Notes: generated by a model from the sequence alone, not told the origin. A stretch of 64,000 nucleotides of DNA from Flavobacteriales bacterium UBA6057 (GCA_002428995.1 DIYJ01000007.1:1-64000), one strand, 5' to 3'. Numbered from the stretch's first letter, positions 42,507 to 52,286 are shown. Made by a program: numbers and translations.

Positions 42507-44962
42507 ACTACCCGATCGAGAACATCGCGGAAGTTTGCCATGGACGCCCAGAGATCGCTACGCCCGGATCGATGGTGCAATCGGTGATCATTGACCACCG
42601 TGATGTGCGTTGGAAGAGTGCCGTTTTTGCCGCCATCAAAGGGTCACGGCATGATGGGCACGAATTCATCCCGGCTCTGCTGGAACAGGGCGTCCGACAC
42701 TTTCTGGTGACGGATGAGAGCATCGTTCAGCGATTCAAGGGACACGCGAATTTCATCTTAGTGGATGACATGCTCCGAGCCCTGCAATTGCTCGCTGCCC
42801 ATCACCGCAAGCACTTTCAGCTACCGCTCATTGCCATCACTGGCAGCAACGGTAAGACCATTGTGAAAGAATGGCTCAACGATCTGCTACAGGGGAAATA
42901 CAGAATCTGCAGAAGCCCCAAGAGCTTCAATTCTCAATTAGGAGTCTCTCTTTCCGTGTTTAATCTCGATGCGACACACACCCTCGGGCTTTTTGAAGCG
43001 GGGATTTCTAAGCCCGGAGAGATGCAACACCTGGCCAGAATTCTCAACTGCACCTATGGCCTGTTCACAAACCTCGGAGACGCACATGCCGCTCATTTTG
43101 AGTCCAACGAACAGAAGTTCAGGGAAAAGTGGCAGTTGTTTAGTCACGCGGAGAAGATCGTTTGCAGCGCAGATCAAGCTTGGATGAACTGGCTTTCTGA
43201 AGTTGACAAGAAACGCTTGTTTGCTTGGTCGTTCAAGGATGCCTCGGCTGACGTTTTTGTTGAGTCAATGAAGGTGGAAGCGGATGGCTGTACACTTCAG
43301 GTGCGCCATGCGAACAGAACCTGGGAACTTCAGCTGCCATATGCCGACAAGGCCTCCTTGGAAAACGCCATGAATTGTTTCGCCCTGATTGCCTTGCTTG
43401 GTAAACTGGATGAAGAAGTGATCACACGCTTCGGTAATCTACAGGCTGTCGCCATGCGGATGGAAGTGAAACCCGGCATTGAACAGTCGGTGATCATTGA
43501 TGATTCATACAATGCCGATCTGGAGTCGCTGCAAGCTGCCCTTGAGCAGCTGAAAAGCCTGCCCAATAAGGAAAAGATGGTGATCCTTTCCGGGCTGAAC
43601 GATAGCCTGGAGGCACATGAGGTTTATCCTCGCATCGGCCAGATGTTGGCTGATCATGAAGTGACAGAACTGGTCGGTATTGGTGATGAGGTGAGTGCTC
43701 ACGCCAGCCAGTTGCCGGTTCCTTCGAAGCGCTTCTTTTCGGATGTCAATGAGTTTTGGAGCCAAACCAAACCTGAAGGCTTTCGCCAAAAGGCGATCCT
43801 CATCAAAGGCTCCAGGAAATACAAGTTGGAGAACCTGAGCAGGCGTTTGCAGGCCCAGAAGCACGAAACGGTCCTAGAGATCGACTTGCACAAAATGCTG
43901 GAGAACCTTCGCTATTTCCGCTCGCAACTTCAGGAAAGCACCAAGGTGATGGTGATGGTCAAGGCTTTTTCCTACGGGTCCGGAGGGCATGAGGTGGCCT
44001 CCTTCCTGCAGAATCACAACGTTGACTACCTCGCGGTAGCTTATGCTGATGAAGGTGTGGCGTTGCGTCAAAAAGGGGTTCGATTACCGATCATGGTGAT
44101 GAGCCCGTCTCAGGCGTCACACGAGGTTATGCTGCAACAGCAATTGGAGCCTGAAATCTATTCCTTCCGAAGCTTGGAGCATTTTGTGACGGCCGCCAAG
44201 GGTTATCGACACTTTGCTGAGACCTTTCCTATTCACATTAAGATCGACACGGGCATGCATCGTCTCGGCTTTCGGGAAGAGGACTTATCGCAACTGTCTG
44301 AGTTTCTTCATGAGCATTCGCACCTGAGGGTGCAGAGCATTTTTACCCACCTTTCTGCTTCAGACAATGCTGAGCATGACGCGTTTACGCGATCTCAGTT
44401 TCATGCTTTCGAACAAGCTGCGGAAAAGCTGGAAGCACTGCTTGGATACAAGGCCTTGAAACACGCGTTGAATTCCACAGGGATTCTGCGGTTTCCCGAA
44501 GCTCACTACGACATGGTGAGGTTAGGCATCGGACTCTACGGCTTCTCGGGCAATAGCGATGACAAATACCTCTCAGCCCTGGGCAGCTTCAAGACCTACA
44601 TCGCTCAGCTACAGAAGGTGAAGGCTGGAGAGAGTGTAGGATACAACCGTGGTGGTATTTCGGATCAAGATCGAACGATCGCTACGATTGCTGTGGGGTA
44701 TGCCGATGGCCTGGACCGCAGATTGGGTGATGGCCATTGGTCAGTGAGTTGGCAGGGAACTGCCTGCCCGATCGTAGGCACCATTTGCATGGATATGTGC
44801 ATGATCGATGTGACGCATACACAAGCGCGAGAAGGAGATGAGGTGGTGATTTTTAGCAATGCGAATGAAATTCGGGAGATGGCTCGCCAACTTGACACCA
44901 TACCTTATGAAGTGTTAACCAAGATCTCCCAGCGGGTGAGAAGACTTTATTTGCAGGAATAG
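42503..44962 (+). CDS. murF: Bifunctional MurF / alanine racemase
   Basis: This fusion of about 819 residues makes D-alanine and adds D-Ala-D-Ala to the peptidoglycan precursor. The MurF half has VIIDHRDV, the P-loop GSNGKT, FEAGISKPGEM, TNLGDAHAAHF and DDSYNADLESL. The racemase half begins about residue 440 (LEIDLHKMLENL) with the PLP lysine in VMVKAFSYGSG; IKIDTGMHRLGF, GYNRGG, VGYADGLDRRLG and GTICMDMCMIDVT follow. The fusion is typical of Bacteroidota. I start at TTG 42503 (TTGA overlap with tdk, giving MNYPIENIAEV); ATG 42440 is the alternative but its codons lie in tdk. It is coupled to tdk upstream. Confidence 0.93.
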   Translation: MNYPIENIAEVCHGRPEIATPGSMVQSVIIDHRDVRWKSAVFAAIKGSRHDGHEFIPALLEQGVRHFLVTDESIVQRFKGHANFILVDDMLRALQLLAAHHRKHFQLPLIAITGSNGKTIVKEWLNDLLQGKYRICRSPKSFNSQLGVSLSVFNLDATHTLGLFEAGISKPGEMQHLARILNCTYGLFTNLGDAHAAHFESNEQKFREKWQLFSHAEKIVCSADQAWMNWLSEVDKKRLFAWSFKDASADVFVESMKVEADGCTLQVRHANRTWELQLPYADKASLENAMNCFALIALLGKLDEEVITRFGNLQAVAMRMEVKPGIEQSVIIDDSYNADLESLQAALEQLKSLPNKEKMVILSGLNDSLEAHEVYPRIGQMLADHEVTELVGIGDEVSAHASQLPVPSKRFFSDVNEFWSQTKPEGFRQKAILIKGSRKYKLENLSRRLQAQKHETVLEIDLHKMLENLRYFRSQLQESTKVMVMVKAFSYGSGGHEVASFLQNHNVDYLAVAYADEGVALRQKGVRLPIMVMSPSQASHEVMLQQQLEPEIYSFRSLEHFVTAAKGYRHFAETFPIHIKIDTGMHRLGFREEDLSQLSEFLHEHSHLRVQSIFTHLSASDNAEHDAFTRSQFHAFEQAAEKLEALLGYKALKHALNSTGILRFPEAHYDMVRLGIGLYGFSGNSDDKYLSALGSFKTYIAQLQKVKAGESVGYNRGGISDQDRTIATIAVGYADGLDRRLGDGHWSVSWQGTACPIVGTICMDMCMIDVTHTQAREGDEVVIFSNANEIREMARQLDTIPYEVLTKISQRVRRLYLQE

Positions 44963-44965
44963 CGA

Positions 44966-45724
44966 ATGGTTAAACTTTCGGTGGTCATATTAACCTACAA
45001 CGAAGAGCGAAACATTGAGCGCTGCATCCGAAGCGTGGAGGATTTGGCAGACGATCTGCTGGTGGTCGATTCGCTTTCCACCGATCGCACCAGGGAAATT
45101 GCGCTGTCTCTGGGTGCAAGGATTATCGATCAAGCCTTCCTGGGCTATAAAGAACAGAAGAACTTCGGTCTGGATCACGCGAAGTATGACCACGTGCTTT
45201 CGCTCGATGCCGATGAGGCGCTGGATGAAAAACTGCTGGAGGCCGTGAAGAAGGCAAAGCAGTCTTTTTCGGCAGATGGTTATTCCATGAACCGGTTAAC
45301 CAACTACTGCGGCAAATGGATTCGCCACTCTGGTTGGTATCCTGATGTGAAGATCAGACTGTTTGACCGCAGAAAAGCCCGTTGGAAGGGCCGCAACCCG
45401 CATGATCGGTTGGAGATGCACAAAGGTTCCAATGTAGTCCATCTTCCTGGGGATATTCTGCACTACTCCTTTTACAGCGTGGAAGAACACAAGGCTCAAA
45501 TCAAGAGGTTCACGGAGATCAGCGCCAAGGCCCGGTTTGATGAAGGACAGCGATCGAGTTTGCTGAAAGTTTGGATCAGCCCGGCAGCGAAATTCTTCAA
45601 AAGCTATTTTGTGAAATTGGGTATTCTTGATGGCTATTCCGGCTGGATGATCAGTCGCTATTCAGCCTATGCTACTTTTCTGAAATACAGACTGCTTTTG
45701 CGGTTGCAACAAGAAAACAAATGA
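44966..45724 (+). CDS. Glycosyltransferase family 2 (LPS core type)
   Basis: This 252-residue enzyme transfers a sugar from an activated donor. The GT-A motifs are LSVVILTYNEERNIERCI, DDLLVVDSLSTDRT and LSLDADEAL; NRLTNYCGKWIRHSGWYPDVKIRLF and VWISPAAKFFKSYF match the WaaE/KdtX-type branch that acts on LPS core. It starts three bases after the murF-alr stop and overlaps the next glycosyltransferase by four bases. Confidence 0.9.
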   Translation: MVKLSVVILTYNEERNIERCIRSVEDLADDLLVVDSLSTDRTREIALSLGARIIDQAFLGYKEQKNFGLDHAKYDHVLSLDADEALDEKLLEAVKKAKQSFSADGYSMNRLTNYCGKWIRHSGWYPDVKIRLFDRRKARWKGRNPHDRLEMHKGSNVVHLPGDILHYSFYSVEEHKAQIKRFTEISAKARFDEGQRSSLLKVWISPAAKFFKSYFVKLGILDGYSGWMISRYSAYATFLKYRLLLRLQQENK

Positions 45725-46842
45725 AGGTTCTCCACATTACTTCACCAAAAACCTGGCGGGGTGGAGAGCAGCAGTTGACCTATCTGGTTGAGGAGCTGAA
45801 AAGCCAGGGACTGGATCAGGTGGTGATGTGCCCGTTCAACAGTGCTGTGCACCGCTATTGCCTCAAAAAACACTTCAATCATGTCACCTATTTCAAGGGC
45901 TTCTCGGCCAATCCGATGGTGGCGTTTCGGGTATATCACTTGTGTAAGCGCGAGCGAATCGATCTGATTCATGTGCATGACTCTCACGCTCACAACTTCG
46001 CCATCCTGGCAGCTGTTTTGACGAACAATGATGTGCCGATTGTGGTCTCTCGCAGGGTTGATTTTCCGGTGACCGACTCGACCCTCTCCTCCTACAAATA
46101 CAACCACGCACACATCGCTCGCATCATTTGTGTTTCGCAGGCCATCCTGGAAGTGATGCGACCTTCGATTGAAGATGAATCAAAGCTTTGCGTGGTCCAC
46201 AGCGGAATTGACCTTGATCGCTTCAAGAATGTGAGGAAACAGGATTTGCTCCGCGAAGAGTTTAATCTGGATGCCGATACCAAGATCATCGGAAACGTTG
46301 CGGCTCTGGCACCACATAAGGACTATCCAACCTTTATACGCACGGCCAAAGCCCTTATCAACGATGGGGTGAAAGCACATTTCTTCGGCATTGGAGAAGG
46401 TCCTTCCAGGAAAGAGGTGGAGCGCTGTATTGAGGAAGAGGGCATGGAGGAGCACATCACACTGACAGGCTTCCGCGATAATGTGGTGGATTTGCTGTCT
46501 TCTCTCGACCTCTTTTTGATCACCTCAAAAACGGAAGGCTTAGGGACGTCTATTCTGGATGCTTTGGCCAGCGGCACTCCTGTTGTTGCCACCGAAGCAG
46601 GAGGAATAGTGGAGATCATTCGATCCGGTGAAAACGGACTGCTCGCTCCAACGGAAGATCCACAAGCCGTGGCTGCGCAGGTCAAACGCTTGCTCGATGA
46701 CGAAGCGCTAAGAGCGAAGTGTGTTGCGGAGGGAACAAAAACCGTAGAGGCCTTCTCTAAGGAGCAGATGGCAAAACGAACCAGAGAGATCTACGCAGAG
46801 GTACTCTCTTCTTCCGATGATGTGGAAGACCGCAAGGAATAG
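45721..46842 (+). CDS. Glycosyltransferase family 4
   Basis: This 373-residue GT-B enzyme opens MKVLHITSPKTWRGGEQQL, the acceptor-side Rossmann with a glycine loop. The donor side shows VVHSGIDLDRFK, IIGNVAALAPHKDYPTFI, ITLTGFRDNVVDLL and TSKTEGLGTSILDALASGTPVVATEAGG, with the E-x7-E motif region typical of GT4. Its likely role is LPS or exopolysaccharide synthesis with the GT2 gene before it and the O-antigen-ligase-like gene after it. The last 52 bp overlap the convergent gene's 3' end. Confidence 0.9.
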   Translation: MKVLHITSPKTWRGGEQQLTYLVEELKSQGLDQVVMCPFNSAVHRYCLKKHFNHVTYFKGFSANPMVAFRVYHLCKRERIDLIHVHDSHAHNFAILAAVLTNNDVPIVVSRRVDFPVTDSTLSSYKYNHAHIARIICVSQAILEVMRPSIEDESKLCVVHSGIDLDRFKNVRKQDLLREEFNLDADTKIIGNVAALAPHKDYPTFIRTAKALINDGVKAHFFGIGEGPSRKEVERCIEEEGMEEHITLTGFRDNVVDLLSSLDLFLITSKTEGLGTSILDALASGTPVVATEAGGIVEIIRSGENGLLAPTEDPQAVAAQVKRLLDDEALRAKCVAEGTKTVEAFSKEQMAKRTREIYAEVLSSSDDVEDRKE

Positions 46843-48383
46843 AGAAGAAAGGCGTTGAAGAAGGCGTAGAAGGTGACTCCCGCCTGTGTTTCGAGCGTGT
46901 CTTCATTCAGCATACTTCCCATCGCGATGATGAAAAAGCCCAGGTAGAGAAAGCTGTTGGCGCTTTTGAGTGTAAAGAAAGGCATGACTACACTGGCGAA
47001 AAACAGCAAGAATCCGAGCATTCCGAACGTGAGCGCGATGGTCAGGAATTGATTGTGGGCCCGCAGTCGGAAGCGCTCCTTCATCGGGGTGTTCATCTCT
47101 TCATACTCTTGATTGAAGGCATTGCTCACATCTCCTGTACCCACACCGATCACAGGGTTTGATTTGAAGATCTCCCAGCCGGCTGTCCAATAAACAAGGC
47201 GTTGGGCTACCGAGTGACCTTCCGCATTGCGCTCGTATTTCATCTTCTCGTACTCCCAAATAATGGTGTAAACCCTGTTGCCAATGGGATCTGGTTCGAG
47301 GTAGCGAACGTTGGCAATGCCACTCTCAATGGCTTCGATGTCTTTCTCCGAAAGCTGCGCGATGCCTGCAGAGTCTTTGCGCAAGCCCTTGCTGCTCAGG
47401 TAGCGGATGAGCGTAGAACTTACAAATTGCCCTTTGTCGTCCTTTCCGTCTGCGAAGGCAAGGTCACTCTTTTTGGCCCACTCCTGTCGGAGTTCCTCCA
47501 ATGCTACGTACGAGTAGATAAGGTTACCGTTTTCGAGCATCAGGTTGGTGCTGTCGTGCCCATAAAACACTCCGTTTTCTGTTTGAGTATCGAAGGTGGA
47601 CATGTCGGGTAGCTGATCGGGGTAAAAGTCATCGATCTGCTTCCAGAGATAAACGCCCACCAGCATTGGGGCTATCACCAACGCAGCCAGACCAATGGTC
47701 CGGCTCATGGCCTTGCGCATGTAGAGTGTGGAATAGAGCAACAGGCAATAGCTGGAAACCAACCACAGCACAACACCCGTCATCGATTGAAGCAGGAATA
47801 CAAATACACTGAGCCACGCAGCCAACGCGATGTAGAAAATCTTGTAGGACAGAGTCTTTTCTTCATTCCAGGCGCAGTTCAACAAAATGAGGTAGGCCAT
47901 GCACACCATGAGAGAGAACCGGATATGACTCGTAAACATGGAAATCTTTCGGAAGTCAAAGCCGGGGTCGTGGAGGTGTGTGTAGTAATTGTAGGTGGAG
48001 AGGAAGGAGTTGATCACAACGGATGCGCAGAACAGCGCAGCAATCCAGAGAAATTCGGTCCGCCTCAGCTTGTACGATAGCGGGATGATGATGGGGAAGA
48101 TCAGCAGCGGCAGCTTCACCCGCAGATCTTCGAGGGCATATTCAAAATCGGTCGTCCAGAGAAGGCCCACAGCATGGAGCACAAATACCCCGAGAAACAG
48201 AAGAGCGGTGGGTTTGGAAAGAAGCTCTCGAAAACGCTGCCCCAACCTACCTTCCAACAGAAAATTTACGGCAAGAACCATCTCGCCTATGCTCATGAAG
48301 GCTTTAGAAAACGGCAAGCCAATGGCCACGAGGGCCAGACCTGCGAGGTAAATCCAACGGTGCCAGATTGGGTTCAGGCTCAT
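46791..48383 (-). CDS. O-antigen ligase family membrane protein
   Basis: This 530-residue protein has about ten to twelve membrane helices and one large soluble loop (about 240-385). The end of that loop carries the ligase signature: WEIFKSNPVIGVGTGDVSNAF and RLRAHNQFLTIALTFGMLGFLLFF, with the His-Asn pair before a helix. Family members join polymer chains to lipid A core or polymerise sugars. Context supports an envelope-glycan role beside two glycosyltransferases. No substrate can be assigned. Confidence 0.88.
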   Translation of the reverse strand: MSLNPIWHRWIYLAGLALVAIGLPFSKAFMSIGEMVLAVNFLLEGRLGQRFRELLSKPTALLFLGVFVLHAVGLLWTTDFEYALEDLRVKLPLLIFPIIIPLSYKLRRTEFLWIAALFCASVVINSFLSTYNYYTHLHDPGFDFRKISMFTSHIRFSLMVCMAYLILLNCAWNEEKTLSYKIFYIALAAWLSVFVFLLQSMTGVVLWLVSSYCLLLYSTLYMRKAMSRTIGLAALVIAPMLVGVYLWKQIDDFYPDQLPDMSTFDTQTENGVFYGHDSTNLMLENGNLIYSYVALEELRQEWAKKSDLAFADGKDDKGQFVSSTLIRYLSSKGLRKDSAGIAQLSEKDIEAIESGIANVRYLEPDPIGNRVYTIIWEYEKMKYERNAEGHSVAQRLVYWTAGWEIFKSNPVIGVGTGDVSNAFNQEYEEMNTPMKERFRLRAHNQFLTIALTFGMLGFLLFFASVVMPFFTLKSANSFLYLGFFIIAMGSMLNEDTLETQAGVTFYAFFNAFLLYSLRSSTSSEEESTSA

Positions 48384-48399
48384 AGGCGAGGTTGGTGAC

Positions 48400-50082
48400 T
48401 TAGCCTTTCTTCACGAGGCAATCGTCACAGGTGCCGCTAAGAACGGAAGAAAATCGGTCCTTATCACCAAGAACGTCCAAAGCTTTTTTCACGTCCTTGT
48501 CTGAAGCCAGACTCGCCTCGATTCGTCCCTTGCGATAGTAGTAGCGGCTTACGATCTCATTTTCCAGAACAAGTGAAATTTCCTTTCTGAATTTCATCAT
48601 GTCTTCCTTCTTGTCGCGAGCGAGCTTCTCAGCAAGTGCTGTGTACTCGCTTTCAACTTCTTCCCAGAACTCATCTTCCTTGATGGTCTCTTTGAGCTCC
48701 TTCAGCATCTCCTTGCTTGAGTTTTTGTACTCAAACTCCTGACCCAGGCAGTAATCGATGAACGATTGATACTGCGCATCATCGAGATGAAACGAACCGG
48801 CATCAGCAATTTCAGCGTGGTTATGCTCAAAGTCAGTGGCAAAATCGAAAATGAAGCCTTCACTTACGATGATGGCGAGCAGGTCGCTGTAATCATCGTC
48901 TTCAACAAAGAGATCGGGTGAAATACCCGTTCCGTCTTTCACAATGCGGCCGTTGCGGGTTTCAAAGTCTGTAGTGAGGGAATCTGCAATGGCGTTGGCT
49001 TTGCCTCTCTCATCACGATGGCTGTAGTCGATGCGCTGGATGCAGCGTCCGCTGGGGGTGTAATACTTCGCCACCGTTGCCTTCAGCTGAGCGTTGTATG
49101 AAAGAGGAAATGTTTGCTGAACCAGGCCTTTTCCAAAGGAAGTCTGACCCACGATCACCGCCCGGTCCAAATCCTGAAGAGTACCTGAAACAATTTCTGA
49201 AGCTGAGGCAGACCGACCATCGATCAACACCACCAAAGGAATTTCCTTGTCCAGCGGTGAGTTGATGGCTTTGTGTGTGCGGTCCCATTCTTTTGTTCTG
49301 CCCTTGGTCTCCACCACAGTTTCTCCACGATCGATGAAGAAGTTGGTGATATTCACTGCTTCGCGCAGGAGCCCTCCACCATTGCCGCGCAAGTCAAAAA
49401 CCAGCTGCTGCATGCCTTGACCCTTGAGGTCATTGAAGGCATCTTTTACTTCCCGACTGGCGGTTTCCGTAAATCCGGTGAGGGTGATGTATCCCGCCTT
49501 GTCGTCCAGCATGCCGTAATAAGGCACATCCTTTACCTTAATCTCTTTTCGCTTCAGTTTCACATTAAGCTTTTCTCCGGTAGTAGGTCGCTCAACGATG
49601 ATTTCCACATCGCTGTCTGACTGACCACGCAGTATTTGACTCATGTCTGCGCTGTTTTTACCCTTGGCCGAAACTCCATCCACTTCAAGAATGAGATCAC
49701 CGGCTTTGAGCCCTGCATTGAGTACAGGAGAGTCTTCATAAGGCTCCGCGATCATGACGTAATCTCCCTTTTTGCGGATCAATGCTCCAATGCCACCATA
49801 AGCTCCTGTGGTCATAAAGCGAAAGTCTTCGATGTCTGCTTCTGGAATATAGTTGGTGTAAGGATCCAAAGACTTCAGCATCGCGTCAATCCCTGTCTTT
49901 ACGAGCTCACCGGGATTGGTTTCGTCCACGTAGTAGGTGTTCACATCTCGATAAAGACTCGAAAAGATGTCAAGGTTTTTGGAGATCTCGAAGTAGCTTT
50001 CAACGAAGCTTATAGAACCCAGGCCGCCCGCAATAAGGACAACGAGGCTGAGAATGAGGGATTTTCTTTTAAGCGTTTTCAT
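48400..50082 (-). CDS. S41 family carboxy-terminal processing protease
   Basis: From ATG 50082 this protease has about 560 residues. A hydrophobic N-terminal segment (KSLILSLVVLIAGGLGSISF) exports or anchors it. A PDZ domain (about 85-165; YGGIGALIRKKGD, DSPVLNAGLKAGDLILEVDG) precedes the core with FDLRGNGGG, SASASEIVSG (catalytic Ser) and TSFGKGLVQQ (Lys). A C-terminal helical domain ends with CDDCLVKKG. The open frame to 50148 runs into yidD and is rejected. It follows yidD by 16 bases in the hemD-rnpA-yidD unit. The second S41 protease lies at 25987. Confidence 0.93.
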   Translation of the reverse strand: MKTLKRKSLILSLVVLIAGGLGSISFVESYFEISKNLDIFSSLYRDVNTYYVDETNPGELVKTGIDAMLKSLDPYTNYIPEADIEDFRFMTTGAYGGIGALIRKKGDYVMIAEPYEDSPVLNAGLKAGDLILEVDGVSAKGKNSADMSQILRGQSDSDVEIIVERPTTGEKLNVKLKRKEIKVKDVPYYGMLDDKAGYITLTGFTETASREVKDAFNDLKGQGMQQLVFDLRGNGGGLLREAVNITNFFIDRGETVVETKGRTKEWDRTHKAINSPLDKEIPLVVLIDGRSASASEIVSGTLQDLDRAVIVGQTSFGKGLVQQTFPLSYNAQLKATVAKYYTPSGRCIQRIDYSHRDERGKANAIADSLTTDFETRNGRIVKDGTGISPDLFVEDDDYSDLLAIIVSEGFIFDFATDFEHNHAEIADAGSFHLDDAQYQSFIDYCLGQEFEYKNSSKEMLKELKETIKEDEFWEEVESEYTALAEKLARDKKEDMMKFRKEISLVLENEIVSRYYYRKGRIEASLASDKDVKKALDVLGDKDRFSSVLSGTCDDCLVKKG

Positions 50083-50098
50083 CGATCTTAATGAGTTT

Positions 50099-50329
50099 TT
50101 AAGGAACCGGATCATAACCACTGCCACCCAAAGGATGACACGAGCCAATGCGCTTGAGTGTTAACCAACCACCTTTAAAGGGGCCGTGCTTGCGAATGGC
50201 TTGAACACCATATTCGGAACACGTAGGGGTGTAACGACATGTTGCAGGAAAGTAAGGCGAGATGGCATACTGGTAGAACCTGATAAGGCCAATGAATAAC
50301 TTACTTACTATCCTCAATTTTCCGAGCAA
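50099..50329 (-). CDS. yidD: Membrane protein insertion efficiency factor YidD
   Basis: This 76-residue protein aids YidC-dependent membrane insertion. It shows the family motifs RFYQYAISPYFPATCRYTPTCSEYGVQAIRKHG and GSCHPLGGSGYDPVP. The start overlaps rnpA by 29 bp. The rnpA-yidD pair is common across bacteria. Confidence 0.95.
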   Translation of the reverse strand: MLGKLRIVSKLFIGLIRFYQYAISPYFPATCRYTPTCSEYGVQAIRKHGPFKGGWLTLKRIGSCHPLGGSGYDPVP

Positions 50330-50696
50330 TGGATTGTAAAGTTAAGAGGATTTTGCCGTGAAGCCGGTCATAAGAAGTGTTATCCGTTTTCACTGTGATG
50401 AACAGCACAGCCACCTGTTTATCTGCGTTTCGGAGCGCTTCATGCAAAGGCGTTTTTTGGAGTCTGTAGGCTTCCCTCATCCTCCGTTTTACCCGGTTTC
50501 GGTCAACGGCTTTTTTGAGGAATTTTTTAGAAACACTGAATCCTGCCTGACAGGGCACTTCTTCCGGTAAATCACACACCTTCCAGACTGCAAGCACAGG
50601 ATATTCAAACTCCTTGTTGCCGCTGCGAAACAGCTCGTCCATGAGCTTTTTACGCTTGAGGTGTTCTGACTTTGGAAAAGAGTATTGCACGGTCAT
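50301..50696 (-). CDS. rnpA: Ribonuclease P protein component
   Basis: This 131-residue protein assists the RNase P RNA in cutting tRNA 5' leaders. The RNR motif region FSVSKKFLKKAVDRNRVKRRMREAYR is diagnostic, and an N-terminal KSEHLKRKKLMDELFRSG fits the family. The catalytic RNA gene is not in the window. It lies between hemD and yidD. Confidence 0.95.
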   Translation of the reverse strand: MTVQYSFPKSEHLKRKKLMDELFRSGNKEFEYPVLAVWKVCDLPEEVPCQAGFSVSKKFLKKAVDRNRVKRRMREAYRLQKTPLHEALRNADKQVAVLFITVKTDNTSYDRLHGKILLTLQSIARKIEDSK

Positions 50697-50746
50697 GACT
50701 GCCCGGTTGATCCGGGAGTCAAAGATGTGAAAAGCAGCCCTGCGAC

Positions 50747-51514
50747 TTACTTATTAGCAGCCTTGATGTAGGTTTCAATCGCGGCTGACATGGATGGGTT
50801 TTCCGGTGTCGGAGCCTTCACGTCCAGTCTGAGGTTGTTTTCCTCCACCGCGATGTGAGTGGTTGGGCCATAGGCCGCAATGCGCGTAGGACCTTGCTCG
50901 AAATCGGGGAAATTGTGGAAAAGAGACTTGATTCCGCTGGGCGAGAAGAATACAAGCATGTCGTATTTCACATCTTCAAGGTCGCTCAGGTCGCTGATCA
51001 CTGTTCTGTAGAAAATACCTCTGCTGTATTTGATCTTGGCTCCATCGAGAAGGTTCGAGATCTCTTCTTTGAGTTTGTCAGAAGAAGGAAGAAGATAGCG
51101 CTCACCGTTGTGCTTCTTGATCAGCTCCATCAAATCAGAGAACTTACGCTTGCCAAAAAAGATCTTCCGCTTTCTGTACACTACATACTTCTGCAGGTAG
51201 TAGGCAATCGCCTCTGACATACAGAAATACTTCATGGTTTCAGGAACGGTCACGCGAGTCTCCTGACAAATGCGGAAAAAGTGATCCACTGCGTTGCGGC
51301 TTGTGAAGATCACTGCGGAATGATCCAATACCTGGATGCGCTGCTGCCTCCACTCATGTGCGGTCATACCTTCCACATGAATGAATGGTCGAAAATCAAT
51401 CTTCACTTTGTACTTGGAAGCGAGGTCGAAGTAAGGTGATTTATCGCCTTCCGGCTTCGGCTGACTGATCAGAATACTCTTGACCTTTTTCAGTTGCGTG
51501 GATGTCGCGCTCAT
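50747..51514 (-). CDS. hemD: Uroporphyrinogen-III synthase
   Basis: This 255-residue enzyme closes and inverts ring D of hydroxymethylbilane in haem synthesis. Weakly conserved as usual, it shows ILISQPKP, VIFTSRNAVDHFF, FCMSEAIAYYLQKY, YLLPSSDK and MLVFFSPSGIKSLF followed by IAAYGPTTHIAVEENNL. Its place between DUF4271 and rnpA agrees with Bacteroidota gene order. No other haem genes are present. Confidence 0.9.
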   Translation of the reverse strand: MSATSTQLKKVKSILISQPKPEGDKSPYFDLASKYKVKIDFRPFIHVEGMTAHEWRQQRIQVLDHSAVIFTSRNAVDHFFRICQETRVTVPETMKYFCMSEAIAYYLQKYVVYRKRKIFFGKRKFSDLMELIKKHNGERYLLPSSDKLKEEISNLLDGAKIKYSRGIFYRTVISDLSDLEDVKYDMLVFFSPSGIKSLFHNFPDFEQGPTRIAAYGPTTHIAVEENNLRLDVKAPTPENPSMSAAIETYIKAANK

Positions 51515-51544
51515 ACCAGATTTCCTTGCCTTTTATTTTTTTTC

Positions 51545-52210
51545 TTATCCTTGCCTTGCAGCTACTGTAATGAACAGCAGAAGGGGCAAAAATTCGAGTC
51601 CGCAAAGGTAGAAAATATTGTAAATCAAGGGGACCCGATATGTTGTTCCTGCGATCCACGACATTCGGGCGTTTCTGATCAGGAACGTCAGCCCCATCAA
51701 AATCAAGCCTCCTTTTACAAGTACATCGCTCCAACCGGTTGGTCCAAACGATTCCAGTATAGACACTGGAAGCAGTGCCATTGAGAGCAGGAAATTGTTG
51801 AGTAGCCAGTGGTATGAGTACTCATTGAGGAAGTTCCCCATTTCAAACACCCAAGCAAAACCGGAATAAGCCGCCATTCGGATAGCTGACAACACAAAGT
51901 AGAGCAGCATCAGCGTGGGGATTAAGAGCCAGGTGCTCCAGTTTTCAAACATCTGAAAGTGGCGTAGGCACAGATAGAAGAACATCGCATGAACCATCAT
52001 CATGATGAGAATGAGCACCAGACTGATCCTGTTGAACGATCGCTCTTCCCGCAGCTGCTGATCGATGAGCAACGGATTCATGAATGACCGAATGAAATTG
52101 CTCAATCGCGGTCCTTCCAACAGTCTTACGCCACCGAGCATCAGAAGAATGAATACATAGAGGAAGAACTCTATTTCGTGACTTTCTGAGGCTACAAAGC
52201 GTGGAAGCAT
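51545..52210 (-). CDS. DUF4271 integral membrane protein
   Basis: This 221-residue protein has about six membrane helices and no signal peptide. Sequences LIDQQLREERSFNRISL and LLPVSILESF follow the DUF4271 pattern, and the gene sits directly before hemD as in other Bacteroidota. Function is unknown. The upstream box on the minus strand is TAGATTTG at 52222-52215, ending four bases before the ATG, so the mRNA may be almost leaderless. Confidence 0.82.
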   Translation of the reverse strand: MLPRFVASESHEIEFFLYVFILLMLGGVRLLEGPRLSNFIRSFMNPLLIDQQLREERSFNRISLVLILIMMMVHAMFFYLCLRHFQMFENWSTWLLIPTLMLLYFVLSAIRMAAYSGFAWVFEMGNFLNEYSYHWLLNNFLLSMALLPVSILESFGPTGWSDVLVKGGLILMGLTFLIRNARMSWIAGTTYRVPLIYNIFYLCGLEFLPLLLFITVAARQG

Positions 52211-52214
52211 GGGC

Positions 52215-52222
52215 CAAATCTA
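52215..52222 (-). promoter_or_regulatory. Possible -7 box for DUF4271-hemD unit
   Basis: The minus strand has TAGATTTG, a perfect TAnnTTTG, four bases before the start codon. No TTG element was found at the usual distance, so support is partial. Confidence 0.4.
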
Positions 52223-52286
52223 CGGCCTTCACCGATCATTTATGCCTGAACATTGTTCTTACCTTCGCGACCGCAAAAATGAGCAC

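Noticed and set aside
44966..48383. Large polysaccharide or secondary-metabolite cluster
   Set aside because: Only two glycosyltransferases and one ligase-like protein occur, without sugar-nucleotide genes, flippase or polymer export genes around them.
50083..50148. Longer N-terminus for the S41 protease
   Set aside because: It would run into yidD; the signal segment begins at 50082.
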